Assembly (NCBI RefSeq): GCF_003385595.1
Contig: NZ_QNUE01000007.1
Span: 186,001-250,000 of the forward strand
Source of the DNA: Chryseobacterium flavum
GTDB taxonomy: Bacteria > Bacteroidota > Bacteroidia > Flavobacteriales > Weeksellaceae
DNA length: 64,000 nt
Direction of reading: 5' to 3'
Shown piece after piece: positions 52,715 through 62,736 of the stretch. Position numbers and translations under genes: made by a program. Each line of letters starts with the position of its first letter. Within the stretch, counting starts at the first letter, position 1. The notes under the pieces are model-generated. The model worked only from the letters and a program-made list of their open reading frames with translations, did no database searches and had not been told where the DNA came from.

Positions 52715-52735
52715 AATCACATTAAATTACAGACA

Positions 52736-54361
52736 ATGAAAAAAATTTATCTTGGTGCATTGACGTTATGCACAGCCCTGGGTATGTCTGCCCAGGAAAC
52801 GATCTGGCAGAAAGACATCAAATCCTCCACACAGGATTTTTTGAGCCAGGTAACCACGACCATTGACCAGCAGTATTTAATTACAGGAAGCAGCATTCAA
52901 AGCGATAAGCTTCAGGCTCCGGGAAGTAAGCAGAATAACGGCTATGACTTCCACCTGGTGAAACTGAACCAGCAGGGCGAACAAGTCTGGGAGAAATACT
53001 TTTCCGGCCAGAACCATGACTATTTATCCGCAACAGTAGCCACGCAGGATGGTGGATTTTTAATTTCAGGAACCTCCTATTCCGGGAAAGGACTGGATAA
53101 GAAAGAAGCATCCAAAGGTGGTTCAGATATCTGGCTGATCCGTTTGAATGAATTCGGGGATGAACTCTGGCAGAAAACCTTGGGCACATCTTCAGATGAA
53201 GAAGCCAGGGCAGTAATCCAGACTACAGATTTAGGCTTTTTTGTAGCAGGAAACGTACACAACTCACCCAAAGGCTATGGTTCCAAAGATGCCTGGATCA
53301 TCAGATTGGATAAAGATGGAAAAGAACTGTCACAACTTATTTTAGGAGGAAAAGGCCTGGATGAGGTAGAGAAAATGATTCCCACGAAAGACGGTGGAGT
53401 CTTATTAGGAGTGTATTCCAGAAGCTCCGGGATCCGTGATTCGGAAGTAAGGAATCCGGCTGATCCATCTGCCCACCGGAACTTGTCCTCTGCAGCTTCT
53501 ACAGCCATAAGCTATTTGCCAAAATCCAGCAGCAACTTCGGTGAAGGGGATTACTGGATCATAAAGTTAGATAAGAACGGAAAGGTGGAATGGGAAAAGA
53601 ACTATGGGGGAGCCGGAGATGACCATTTACGGACCCTTTCTCTGAAATCCGATGGATATATTATCGGTGGCGAATCAAGATCAGAGAGATCCGGTAACAA
53701 GACTACAGGAATAGAAGAAGGCACGGACTTATGGCTGATTGCCCTTGACGAACGTGGCAATGAACAGTGGCAGAAATCTTACAATTTTAAAAACCGTGAT
53801 ATCCTGATGGGAATGAATGTTCTTCATTCAGCAGATGATAAAGGAACCAAGGGAATTCTTTTAGGAGGCTACACCCAGGCAGAAGGAAGAATAGAAACCG
53901 GGGATGAAACCTTCTGGATGCTGTACCTGGATGGCAATGGCAATGAACAGTGGAGAAAGCATGTAAAAGAGGAATCTAAAAAGAAGGAGGAAAGGCTTTC
54001 AGATCTGAGGCTTAACCGGGATGGCTCGATAATCCTTGCAGGAACCAGTGCAGAAGAGCTGGGGAAAGAAAACTGGAAGATTGTAAAGCTTGGTGACAGA
54101 CAGGTAGACCAGCTGATCGAGAAACGTGACATTAAGATCTATCCGAACCCGGTATCTGATTATGCTTATGTGGAAATAGGTTTTGCCTTTAAAGATGCTC
54201 AAATTACAGTTTACGATATGAGCGGAAGACAGCTCCAAAGCCTCACAACAAAGAATTCTGTAACCAAGATCAATACTCAGGCTTTGATACAGGGAGCTTA
54301 CCTGGTGACTATAAAAACAAATGATAACAAAACAGCGAATGCTAAACTGATTAAGAAATAA
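52736..54361 (+). CDS. T9SS-secreted repeat protein (beta-propeller-like)
   Basis: 541 aa. Signal peptide (MKKIYLGALTLCTALGMSA), then about seven repeats with the pattern T-x-DGG-x-x-x-x-G ... D-x-W-(I/L)-(I/V)-(K/R)-L-(D/N)-x-x-G-x-x-x-W (for example GGSDIWLIRLNEFGDELWQK and GEGDYWIIKLDKNGKVEWEK), as in delta-60/propeller-like proteins. It ends with a T9SS type A tail (DIKIYPNPVSDYAYVEIGF, AKLIKK). Three bp separate it from the RHS gene; it may help surface the RHS machinery. Confidence 0.88.
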   Translation: MKKIYLGALTLCTALGMSAQETIWQKDIKSSTQDFLSQVTTTIDQQYLITGSSIQSDKLQAPGSKQNNGYDFHLVKLNQQGEQVWEKYFSGQNHDYLSATVATQDGGFLISGTSYSGKGLDKKEASKGGSDIWLIRLNEFGDELWQKTLGTSSDEEARAVIQTTDLGFFVAGNVHNSPKGYGSKDAWIIRLDKDGKELSQLILGGKGLDEVEKMIPTKDGGVLLGVYSRSSGIRDSEVRNPADPSAHRNLSSAASTAISYLPKSSSNFGEGDYWIIKLDKNGKVEWEKNYGGAGDDHLRTLSLKSDGYIIGGESRSERSGNKTTGIEEGTDLWLIALDERGNEQWQKSYNFKNRDILMGMNVLHSADDKGTKGILLGGYTQAEGRIETGDETFWMLYLDGNGNEQWRKHVKEESKKKEERLSDLRLNRDGSIILAGTSAEELGKENWKIVKLGDRQVDQLIEKRDIKIYPNPVSDYAYVEIGFAFKDAQITVYDMSGRQLQSLTTKNSVTKINTQALIQGAYLVTIKTNDNKTANAKLIKK

Positions 54362-54364
54362 CAA

Positions 54365-57300
54365 ATGAAAAAATATTTTACTTTTTCCGCATTGACTTTA
54401 GCGGTGTATTTTCTGCATGCACAGATCAACAGCGGAAAACCATACAGTCCTATAATTTTTAGCAACAGTCCTATTGCGGCGAGCTTAGGACAGTATAATC
54501 CGACCTCAATAGATTTATTTTCCGGACAACCCAATATCAGCTTTAATCTTTTTAGCTTTTCGAGAGAAGGATATGATCTGAGCCTGGATCTCTCCTATAA
54601 CCTGGCATCAATAAAGCCTGATATTTTACCTACATGGACAGGCGCGGGATGGAACCTTAATGCAGGTGGAGTGATCACCCGTTCCGTGAACGGCGGAGTG
54701 GATGAAGTGATGGTGGGAATGAATGGTGAGACGGTACCAAACAGATATTCTTATTATGATAATTTTAGCTCACTGGATAATGACCAGTGGGATTCCACCA
54801 CAGCACTAGCACAATTTATCAATAACAACCGTTCCATTGGAGGTGGAACCAGGACAGCATATCCTGCACCTGATGAATTCAACTTCAATGTGAATGGAAT
54901 GTCAGGGTCTTTCTACAAAGACCATAAAGGAAAATGGGTGATCGCATCCGGAGATTTTAAAGACATTAAAATTGAAGATGAACTGGCCACAGACTTTTCT
55001 TTATATGAAGATGGACGCCATGCCATTAATAGTAAAACCCATAAAATCAAAAGGATTATTTATGGTTTTACATTGACTGACCAAAAAGGAATCCGCTATA
55101 TCTTCGGTAAAACGCCTCAGTCCATTGAATTTTCCGCAACACCTTATATTTCGCCCGCAGATCCCTATAATCCACATTTTATCGCTAATTCATGGTTTTT
55201 GACAAAGGTTATCCTGCCAAGTAATTTTGAGATCACCTTTAATTATTTGCGGGAAAATAAAGCCTTGTTTAAAATGCACCATACTTTTGCATCAATGGAT
55301 TATAAGGTAGGCAATGTAAATGCTGGCGGGCAGCAGAAAATAACTAAAAATCCTGAACGTACTTTTGTGGTCTATCCAAAAGATATTAATATCAATAATA
55401 TTTATACGATAGAGTTTCTTAAAAGTACAGCAAATGTTGCGCAGTATAATTTTACTGGTATAAGCAATACCCAATGGAATTCTTCTTTCGGATATGACCA
55501 TCATTTCGGTGTGGATCTCATGGCTGCCAAACAATTTTACAAACTGGATAAAATTTCTATTAAAAAGGATTCAGTGATTGAAGAGGTAAGCTTTTCCTAC
55601 CTGGAGGATCCTGCTAAAAAATTATTCCTGACAGGCTTTAACAGAAATGGACAGTCATATCAGCTGGAATATTACTCTACGGACTTACCTGGGTTTAACC
55701 TGATGAAAAATGATCATTGGGGATATTTTAACAACAAAACTTACCTGGGTACAGTTACTCCGGCCAATGGACTCAAATATTCGCTTGATCAGATGAAAAA
55801 TGTACTGCCTGCCTATAAGGAAACTGATCCGGCCCAATTAACCCTGGGAGTACTGAAAAAAATTATTTACCCAACAAAAGGTTCTAATGAATTTGTGTAT
55901 GAACCACATGAATACAGCAAGGTCATTGATGTACAAAACACAACGCCTTATGAATTTGTCCTGGAATCTTCTGTCAACAAAATTGCCGGAGGTCTCCGGA
56001 TTAAGAAAACCATAACCGCCCCCGGGGATGGCCAGAATATTGTAAAGGAATATTTTTATACCGATACAGGAACCACGACGGGAGTGTCCTCAGGGATATT
56101 GTCTGCTAAGCCCGTTCATTTTGAAGAGGACCGGAACAGTACTGCATATCAATACCGCTTTGCTGACATGCCGGTTCTTCAGGATAATAATACAAAGGGG
56201 AAGCATGTGGTTTATAGTAAGGTGACAGAAAGAGTGGGGGGAACAGATTTGGGAGGTACCACCGAATATGTTTTTTCCAACAGTGATAACGGGTTTATCG
56301 ACAAACGGGCCAATACCATTTCCTTTATGTCTTTTGGAAACCAGGCTACCTATAATAATCTGAGACACCTTAAATACAATTCCCTGGAATCTGAAAGAGG
56401 CAAGCCCCTGAGTGTGACCAAAAAAGACAAGGATGGCAAAATAGTACAAAAAACAACCTATAAATACAACGATGCCCCTGCCAGGTTTAACAGTACAGTC
56501 AGGGCTTACGATTTTCAGGACAATGTGTATGGTGAACCTTATTATCACGGAGCATTTACCCATCTGAACGGAATGGCTGAATTGATCCGGTTATCTGCCT
56601 ATAATATTTACAGCTATAACCCTTACCTGAGTGAAAAACAAGATGTGTATTACAAAGATAATGTTGCCAGCTTAACAGAAACAACAAAATATACCTACGG
56701 AAGTGCGCAGCACAATCAGGTTACCAAAGAAGAATTTCTTGATGGGTCAGGTGTTACCACAACTACGGCATTTAATTATGCCCATGAAAAGGGGAATCAG
56801 TTCATGATCCTGAAAAACATGATTGGTATTCCACTGGAAACGACCATAACAAAAACAGACGCAGGAACGTCAATGACAAGCTCAAAAGAGGGAACCGTAT
56901 ACCCAGCCAGCCAGACTGAAGCTGATACTAAAACCGCAGGTTTAGCATTGCCAATGTCCATTTTATCTTATAATCTGCATACCAGTCCTATATCAGAAGT
57001 TCAGGAAGTGAGTTTTGATAAATACAATGCAAAAGGTAACCTCACCCAATATACACCGAAAGGAGGTTCTCCGGTGACTGTGATATGGGGCTATAATGAT
57101 ACGGTACCGATTGCAAAGATTGAAGGAGCTGCCCTTGCTAATATTTCCCAAGCATTAATTGATGGGATTGTGACTGCATCAAATACGGATGCTTCAGCAG
57201 GCGCAAATAATGATGAAACCTCTTTTATTTCTGCATTGGACAGTTTTAGGAAAAACAGCAGCCTGTCTGCATTTCAGGTTACAACCTATAGCTATGATCC

Positions 57301-57463
57301 GTTGGTGGGACTTAGGAGCCTGACTCCTCCATCTGGAGTAAGGGAAGTTTACTTCTATGATACATTAAACAGATTAAAGGAGGTAAAGCAGCAACAGAAA
57401 GATGATGCCGGGAACCTTGTCTATAAAACCGTAAAAGAGTATAGCTATAACTACAAGCAGTAA
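54365..57463 (+). CDS. RHS-like repeat protein, first of two
   Basis: 1032 aa. Signal peptide (SALTLAVYFLHA-Q) and an N-terminal region (SIDLFSGQPNISFNLFSFSR, SYNLASIKPDILPTWTGAGW) typical of the RHS/SpvB-like shells of Bacteroidota, followed by YD-type repeats (TYKYNDAPARFNSTV, YSYDPLVGLRSLTPPSGVRE). It has no toxin tip of its own and ends at LKEVKQQQKDDAGN near YSYNYKQ. Together with the next gene it probably forms the cocoon-like shell, split over two proteins as is usual in this phylum. Confidence 0.88.
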   Translation: MKKYFTFSALTLAVYFLHAQINSGKPYSPIIFSNSPIAASLGQYNPTSIDLFSGQPNISFNLFSFSREGYDLSLDLSYNLASIKPDILPTWTGAGWNLNAGGVITRSVNGGVDEVMVGMNGETVPNRYSYYDNFSSLDNDQWDSTTALAQFINNNRSIGGGTRTAYPAPDEFNFNVNGMSGSFYKDHKGKWVIASGDFKDIKIEDELATDFSLYEDGRHAINSKTHKIKRIIYGFTLTDQKGIRYIFGKTPQSIEFSATPYISPADPYNPHFIANSWFLTKVILPSNFEITFNYLRENKALFKMHHTFASMDYKVGNVNAGGQQKITKNPERTFVVYPKDININNIYTIEFLKSTANVAQYNFTGISNTQWNSSFGYDHHFGVDLMAAKQFYKLDKISIKKDSVIEEVSFSYLEDPAKKLFLTGFNRNGQSYQLEYYSTDLPGFNLMKNDHWGYFNNKTYLGTVTPANGLKYSLDQMKNVLPAYKETDPAQLTLGVLKKIIYPTKGSNEFVYEPHEYSKVIDVQNTTPYEFVLESSVNKIAGGLRIKKTITAPGDGQNIVKEYFYTDTGTTTGVSSGILSAKPVHFEEDRNSTAYQYRFADMPVLQDNNTKGKHVVYSKVTERVGGTDLGGTTEYVFSNSDNGFIDKRANTISFMSFGNQATYNNLRHLKYNSLESERGKPLSVTKKDKDGKIVQKTTYKYNDAPARFNSTVRAYDFQDNVYGEPYYHGAFTHLNGMAELIRLSAYNIYSYNPYLSEKQDVYYKDNVASLTETTKYTYGSAQHNQVTKEEFLDGSGVTTTTAFNYAHEKGNQFMILKNMIGIPLETTITKTDAGTSMTSSKEGTVYPASQTEADTKTAGLALPMSILSYNLHTSPISEVQEVSFDKYNAKGNLTQYTPKGGSPVTVIWGYNDTVPIAKIEGAALANISQALIDGIVTASNTDASAGANNDETSFISALDSFRKNSSLSAFQVTTYSYDPLVGLRSLTPPSGVREVYFYDTLNRLKEVKQQQKDDAGNLVYKTVKEYSYNYKQ

Positions 57464-57469
57464 TAACCT

Positions 57470-60400
57470 ATGAAAAGATATAATTTATTTAAATCACGAA
57501 TATTGACCCTGTTAGGGTTAACCATACTTGGTATTGCCAAGGCGCAAACTTTAACTGAAAACTACATCCGGTCACAAACTTGCTTAAGTTCAGACTGTAT
57601 CAAAAAGACAGAGACCTTAACTTATTATGATGGTCTGGGAAGACCTAAACAGGTGGTTAATGTTAAAGCAACGCCTACCGGTAAAGATTTTGTTACGCCT
57701 GTTGTATATGATGTTTTCGGTCGGCAGGCAAAAGAAATTTTGCCCACTCCTGTAAACACCTTAAACGGGGGAATCCATACAGGAATTATAAATGAAAATA
57801 ATGCAAATATTTACTATGGTGTAACAAATGCATTTTCGGAAACGCAGTTTGAGAGTTCACCCCTTGGAAGAATTGAGCGCCTGGCACACCCGGGAGAACC
57901 GTGGAAAATGACTGGAGGAAAAGTGCTGCAATATAGCTATAGCTTTAATGTTCAAAATGAGGTCAAAAAGTTTATAGCTACTTCATCCCTAAGTAATGGG
58001 AGTACTATTTCTACTTTAAAATTATCCACTGAGAATACAGCATATGCCTCAGGGGGAGTATATAAACCTGGAACATTGTATAAAACCATTGCTACAGATG
58101 AGGATGGTAATCCAGTAACTGAATTTAAAAATGGAAGTGGACAGACCCTCCTTATCCGTAAAACTGATGGTAGTCAAAATTTAGATACTTATTATGTATA
58201 TAACGAATATGACCAGCTGGCATTTATTGTTCCTCCAAAAGCAGTAAAAAATATCCTGACCAGTCTTATCGTTACGCCTGAAATTGTTGATGAGTTTTGT
58301 TTCCAATATCGATATGATGGAAAAGACCGGCAGGTGGAAAAGAAAATTCCCGGCAAAGGTTGGGAACATATGGTGTACAATAAGGCAGACCAGTTAGTTA
58401 TGTCACGTGATGCCGTATTGTCCCAACAAGGAAAATGGTTGTTCACCAAATACGATGAATTTGGCAGGGTGGCCTATACAGGTATTTCTAATAATGCCGC
58501 ATCACGCCAGACGGTGCAAAATAGTATAGATGCTAACACCAATCTATTTGAAAAAAGAAGCACAACGGCTTTTACAAATAGCGGCATGGCCGTGTATTAC
58601 ACAAACCTGAGTGGACCTACAACAGTAACCCATGTGCTTACAGTCAACTATTATGACACGTACCCTTCGGGTGCACCTGCCGTCCCTGCCGAAGTATTGG
58701 GACAAAAAACAATGACCGCAACAGTGGGAACAGACCCATTTTACACAAAAGGACTTCAGACAGCATCCTATGTTAAAAATATCGAAGACGACAGTTGGAC
58801 AAAAACTTTCAGTTACTATGATACAAAAGGCAGGCTTATCGCTTCTAAGTTAACTAACCATCTGGGAGGTTACACCAACCGCGATATAAAATTAGATTTC
58901 ACGGGTCTTATTGAAGAAAATTACACCTATCATAAAAGAACTTCAGCGGATACGGAGACTAAAATTAAAGAAACGTTCGTATATGATTCCCAGAACAGGC
59001 TTGTAAAACAATATCACCAGGTCAATTCTTTGGCTGAGGAACTTTTATCTGACAATACCTACAATGACTTAGGGCAGCTTATCAATAAAAAAACAGGAAA
59101 TACGACTGGGACTCCACTCCAGTCAATCGATTATACCTATAACATCCGCGGTTGGCTAACGTCGATAAACAACCCTAATAAAGCAGGAGGTTTTACAGGG
59201 AAACTGTTCGGCCTGGAATTGAAGTATGATAATCCTGTTAATGCTTTTGCAGGTGCCGCCAAATTTAACGGCAATATTTCCCAAGCGGATTGGAAGACGG
59301 CTAACGATGGAGTATTAAGAAGGTATACTTACGAGTATGATAAAATAAACAGGCTAGTTCATGGTGCATATTCAAAACCCGGAGCTACGGTTGAAAACAC
59401 TATGGCCTATACGGAATGGCTAATGTATGATGAAAATGGGAATATCGTTCATATAGACCGATATGGAGGTAGTGACGGGAATCAGCCGGAAATGATTGAT
59501 GAACTGGAATACACCTATAATGGAAACAGGCTTATCAATATTAGCGATAATACGTTCAATCCATCCGGATATCCCGTAGGTGGTCAGAACATTGGTTATG
59601 ATCTGAACGGCAACATGACAGATCATAAGGATAGGAAGATTAACAGCATTTCCTATAACCATCTCAACCTTCCTGTAACCGTTAATATGGTTCAGGGATC
59701 GGGAATTGGAACTTCTAGAAATGGAAATATCATCGACTTTAAGTATATGGCAAATGGTAACAAAGTTGAAAAGATAACCGATTATGTAAATCCGTATACA
59801 ACGGATCTCACTTATACTGATTACCTGGGAGAGTTCCAATACGAAAGAACCTATGTCAAATCGAATACCGCAACCAATCCCTCTGATTCGGGATATTTGC
59901 TTCAGTTTTTTCCAACAAGTGAAGGCTATTACGATTTTCAAAAGAAACGTTATATTTACAATTATGTAGATCAGGTTGGAAATGTAAGGCTCAGTTACTA
60001 CAAAAATGCTTCCGGAGCTGCTGTAATTGACAAAGAAACTAACTACTATCCATTCGGATTGGAACATATGGGGTACAATGGAGGGTTGTCCCAGCTTCAG
60101 ACCTATCGTTATGGTTTCCAGAATCAGGAAAGACAATCAGAGACAGGATGGAGTTCTTTCAAATGGCGGAATTATGATCCTGCAATGGCCAGGTTCTTTA
60201 ATGTTGACCCGTTAAGTGAAAAATATGGCTATCAGTCACCTTATAATTTCTCAGAGAACAGGGTTGTCGATGGCCGAGAACTGGAAGGGTTAGAATGGAT
60301 ACCCATACCAATTTATCGAGGGGGTGCTGCTGTACCGCCCCCACCGCATGGAGGAGGCTCGGGAATCTACGAGCAGGCGAAGAGTAATGCCATTAATAAT

Positions 60401-60817
60401 TACAATGGATTATTACGAGTTATTGGTACTCAGATAAATGTCGCTGCCACAGTAGGTTCTACCGGATTAGTGATTGCAAAAAGTGTTCTAAACAGCGAAG
60501 GAAACAGTAAAGCTGAAAATAAAGGAAGTGATACAAATAATAAAAATAATAATGAAGGATTATCTAATATACCTAAACCCGGGAAAGGAAAAGGAACTGT
60601 AGATAAAAAAGATAGAGATCCTAAGAGAACTTTATCAGAAAAAGATAAAAAGAAGTTGATTGAAGAAAAAGATGGCAAGTGTGAAGGTTGCGGTAAGGAA
60701 GTAGATAGTAAAACATCTGATGCTCATCATACTAAAAGACATGCCGATGGTGGTGAAACAACAAAAGACAACACTAATATCCTTTGTAAGGACTGTCATA
60801 AAGAAATACATAGATAA
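57470..60817 (+). CDS. RHS repeat protein with DUF6443 and C-terminal HNH nuclease toxin
   Basis: 1115 aa. Signal peptide, DUF6443-like start (TETLTYYDGLGRPKQVVNVK), many YD repeats, and the RHS core end (RFFNVDPLSEKYGYQSPYNF, NRVVDGRELEGLEW) at about 905-940. After a junction (IYRGGAAVPPPPHGGGSGIY) and a Lys/Asn-rich linker comes an HNH toxin tip at about 1060-1115: CEGCGKEVDSKTSDAHHTKR, HADGGETTKDNTNILCKDCH, EIHR, with zinc Cys pairs and catalytic HH. It is a DNA-cleaving effector used against neighbours. Its immunity gene starts 2 bp downstream. Confidence 0.93.
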   Translation: MKRYNLFKSRILTLLGLTILGIAKAQTLTENYIRSQTCLSSDCIKKTETLTYYDGLGRPKQVVNVKATPTGKDFVTPVVYDVFGRQAKEILPTPVNTLNGGIHTGIINENNANIYYGVTNAFSETQFESSPLGRIERLAHPGEPWKMTGGKVLQYSYSFNVQNEVKKFIATSSLSNGSTISTLKLSTENTAYASGGVYKPGTLYKTIATDEDGNPVTEFKNGSGQTLLIRKTDGSQNLDTYYVYNEYDQLAFIVPPKAVKNILTSLIVTPEIVDEFCFQYRYDGKDRQVEKKIPGKGWEHMVYNKADQLVMSRDAVLSQQGKWLFTKYDEFGRVAYTGISNNAASRQTVQNSIDANTNLFEKRSTTAFTNSGMAVYYTNLSGPTTVTHVLTVNYYDTYPSGAPAVPAEVLGQKTMTATVGTDPFYTKGLQTASYVKNIEDDSWTKTFSYYDTKGRLIASKLTNHLGGYTNRDIKLDFTGLIEENYTYHKRTSADTETKIKETFVYDSQNRLVKQYHQVNSLAEELLSDNTYNDLGQLINKKTGNTTGTPLQSIDYTYNIRGWLTSINNPNKAGGFTGKLFGLELKYDNPVNAFAGAAKFNGNISQADWKTANDGVLRRYTYEYDKINRLVHGAYSKPGATVENTMAYTEWLMYDENGNIVHIDRYGGSDGNQPEMIDELEYTYNGNRLINISDNTFNPSGYPVGGQNIGYDLNGNMTDHKDRKINSISYNHLNLPVTVNMVQGSGIGTSRNGNIIDFKYMANGNKVEKITDYVNPYTTDLTYTDYLGEFQYERTYVKSNTATNPSDSGYLLQFFPTSEGYYDFQKKRYIYNYVDQVGNVRLSYYKNASGAAVIDKETNYYPFGLEHMGYNGGLSQLQTYRYGFQNQERQSETGWSSFKWRNYDPAMARFFNVDPLSEKYGYQSPYNFSENRVVDGRELEGLEWIPIPIYRGGAAVPPPPHGGGSGIYEQAKSNAINNYNGLLRVIGTQINVAATVGSTGLVIAKSVLNSEGNSKAENKGSDTNNKNNNEGLSNIPKPGKGKGTVDKKDRDPKRTLSEKDKKKLIEEKDGKCEGCGKEVDSKTSDAHHTKRHADGGETTKDNTNILCKDCHKEIHR

Positions 60818-60819
60818 AA

Positions 60820-61542
60820 ATGAAAAAGCAAGAATTTATTAATTTGATCGGTGAACATATAAGAAATTATGGCTACCATTTAACAATTGTGGCAGGAAAA
60901 TCACCTCTGCCTAGATACTGCTATTCAATTGGTTTATTAGAAAAATTTGGATTTGAACTAGCATTTGCGGGGGGAGACATATACAAGGCAGATGAGATAA
61001 AAGAGATTATAGATAAAATCATTGAGCAAATTAAAATAGATCAACTTTTAATTAATTTTAGCTTAGGTGAACTAGGTAATTTTAAATTACAACTTATAGA
61101 TGAATCATGGAGTACAATTATGTTTGATGGAATTTATGATTTTTATAAAAGTTCAAAAATTAAAGTTTATCAAATTATGCCTGATGAAAAGCATAAAACT
61201 TTAGAGGTGCCGAACATGTCTTTAAAATTTGATGCAAAAAATGAACCTATTTGGAAATGGTTAACAGAAAATTGGATTTATCCAATAAGCCAAGATTCTA
61301 TTGTTTTTACGGATGTTGATGCTTTGTTTGGTAAAAAGATTTTGGAAATTATGAGATGGGAAGAGCTGGAATGGGAAATGTTTACAAGTGATGGAACAGA
61401 AATACCCACTGATAAGAAAAGGGTAGTGTCTTTTGGAACTATTTTAGGCATTGATAATACCATAGCGCCAGCTATGAATCTAAATCTAGAAAAAGGCCTT
61501 TTTCGGGATGAAGAAGAGCTTGAATGGAACGATTGGGGATAG
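60820..61542 (+). CDS. DUF4262-like protein, likely immunity to the HNH toxin
   Basis: 240 aa. The N-terminal part has the DUF4262 signature (RYCYSIGLLEKFGFELAFAG) often found in polymorphic-toxin neighbours; the rest (DALFGKKILEIMRWEELEWE) is less typical. Position 2 bp after the toxin gene, cytoplasmic nature and acidic charge (many Glu/Asp) fit an immunity protein for the HNH nuclease. Binding has not been shown. Confidence 0.75.
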   Translation: MKKQEFINLIGEHIRNYGYHLTIVAGKSPLPRYCYSIGLLEKFGFELAFAGGDIYKADEIKEIIDKIIEQIKIDQLLINFSLGELGNFKLQLIDESWSTIMFDGIYDFYKSSKIKVYQIMPDEKHKTLEVPNMSLKFDAKNEPIWKWLTENWIYPISQDSIVFTDVDALFGKKILEIMRWEELEWEMFTSDGTEIPTDKKRVVSFGTILGIDNTIAPAMNLNLEKGLFRDEEELEWNDWG

Positions 61543-61604
61543 TTACCGAAATAGTATAAATTGCCGATGAAATATTAAATAGTAATAATTTTTAAGGTTT
61601 TAAC

Positions 61605-61636
61605 TTAGGGTATTGGTCTCAATACCCTAAATTTTA
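61605..61636 (+). terminator. Cassette-boundary hairpin, first copy
   Basis: 11-bp stem TTAGGGTATTG/CAATACCCTAA with a GTCT loop, then ATTTTAT. An almost identical hairpin with GAAA loop lies at 63308-63333. It precedes the orphan toxin fragment by 7 bp. Confidence 0.75.
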
Positions 61637-61642
61637 TACTAA

Positions 61643-62170
61643 GGGGGGGCTGCTGTACCGCCACCACAGCAAGGAGGAGGCTCGGGAATCTACGAACAGG
61701 AGAAGAGTAATGCCACTAATAATTACAATGGTATACTTAAGGTACTTGGGAATCAGATTAATGTTCTTGCAGCAGTTGGTACCACAGGAATAACCGTAGC
61801 GAACCGTGTCCTAAATAGTAAGAGAGATAGCAAATCAGAAAAGGGTAAAGCCAAAAGTGGCAAGTCGGAGGAAAAAGGAGTTGTATATGAAGTTCCTGAA
61901 GACGGAACCGAATCGGGTGCACCATATGTAGGTAGAACAAAAAAAGGTGACCCAAATAAAAGAGGAGGTAAAGATGATGGCAGGGATAGAAAAAAAGCAA
62001 AGGTCATTGATGAATATGATCCTAAGAATCCGGAAGAAGGAGCATTTAAAGAGCAGAAAGCTATTGATGAAAGAGGCGGGATAGATAAATTGGATAACAA
62101 AAGAAATGAAATGAACCCAGAACGTTTTAACAAAGCAAAAGTAAAATATGAAGGAAAAAGAATTCAATAA
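61643..62170 (+). pseudogene. Orphan RHS toxin tip without a start codon
   Basis: A 175-codon open frame preceded directly by an in-frame TAA and lacking any ATG or GTG near its beginning. It begins GGAAVPPPQQGGGSGIYEQE, matching the junction and linker of the intact RHS toxin (YNGILKVLGNQINVLAAVG against YNGLLRVIGTQINVAATVG), then a different tip (VVYEVPEDGTESGAPYVGRT, GGIDKLDNKRNEMNPERFNK) that resembles GIY-YIG/URI-type nuclease toxins. It can only be expressed by recombining onto the RHS core. The ORF overlaps its immunity gene by 23 bp. Confidence 0.82.
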
Positions 62171-62735
62171 TTTTTGGAATTGGATTGAAAATAACATTGA
62201 GTATTTAACTCCAAAAAAAATTACAGCAGAGTATATCGACCTATTAGACGCAGAAATTGAAAAGATTGGTGATTTCTCTTGGGAAATTGGATTTGATAAT
62301 AGAGTAAATAAGAATTTTTTAACAATTTCTCCAGAAGGCGATGCTGAATTATTAAAACTTTCAAGAACTATAATAAATGAGGCACCTGCAATTGAAGGCT
62401 GGATTTTCTATTCTTCTAAGCCCCCAAAACAATGGAAACTAATATTTAATCTTTTAATAAATGATGAAAAAGTTCAGTTCAATGCAACCGAATGGAAATA
62501 TATTCTTTATAAATATCCTGACAATGTCTATGATGTCGTGATACAAGTTCCAAAATCATATATGCCTTATGATGAATATTTTCATGAAATAGGTGACATT
62601 GCTGTCACTGGTGAACTAGGAGAAGCCTTTGTAATTGAGTATATTAATGAAATTGATGTAGTGTATGAATTTGATAAAGAAGATATAGGTAAGGAAAAAG
62701 ATTTTATTCATTTAAAAACAGAAATATTAATGTAG
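62148..62735 (+). CDS. Likely immunity protein for the orphan toxin (DUF695-like)
   Basis: 195 aa. The first 100 residues (FNNFWNWIENNIEYLTPKKI, FLTISPEGDAELLKLSRTII, NEAPAIEGWIFYSSKPPKQW) resemble a DUF695-like immunity group with W-x-W-x-x-x-N and AP-x-x-x-x-W motifs. Acidic and cytoplasmic. It starts within the end of the orphan toxin frame, the usual layout for a toxin-immunity pair. It can still be expressed alone and protect against siblings bearing the toxin. Confidence 0.75.
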   Translation: MKEKEFNNFWNWIENNIEYLTPKKITAEYIDLLDAEIEKIGDFSWEIGFDNRVNKNFLTISPEGDAELLKLSRTIINEAPAIEGWIFYSSKPPKQWKLIFNLLINDEKVQFNATEWKYILYKYPDNVYDVVIQVPKSYMPYDEYFHEIGDIAVTGELGEAFVIEYINEIDVVYEFDKEDIGKEKDFIHLKTEILM

Positions 62736-62736
62736 A

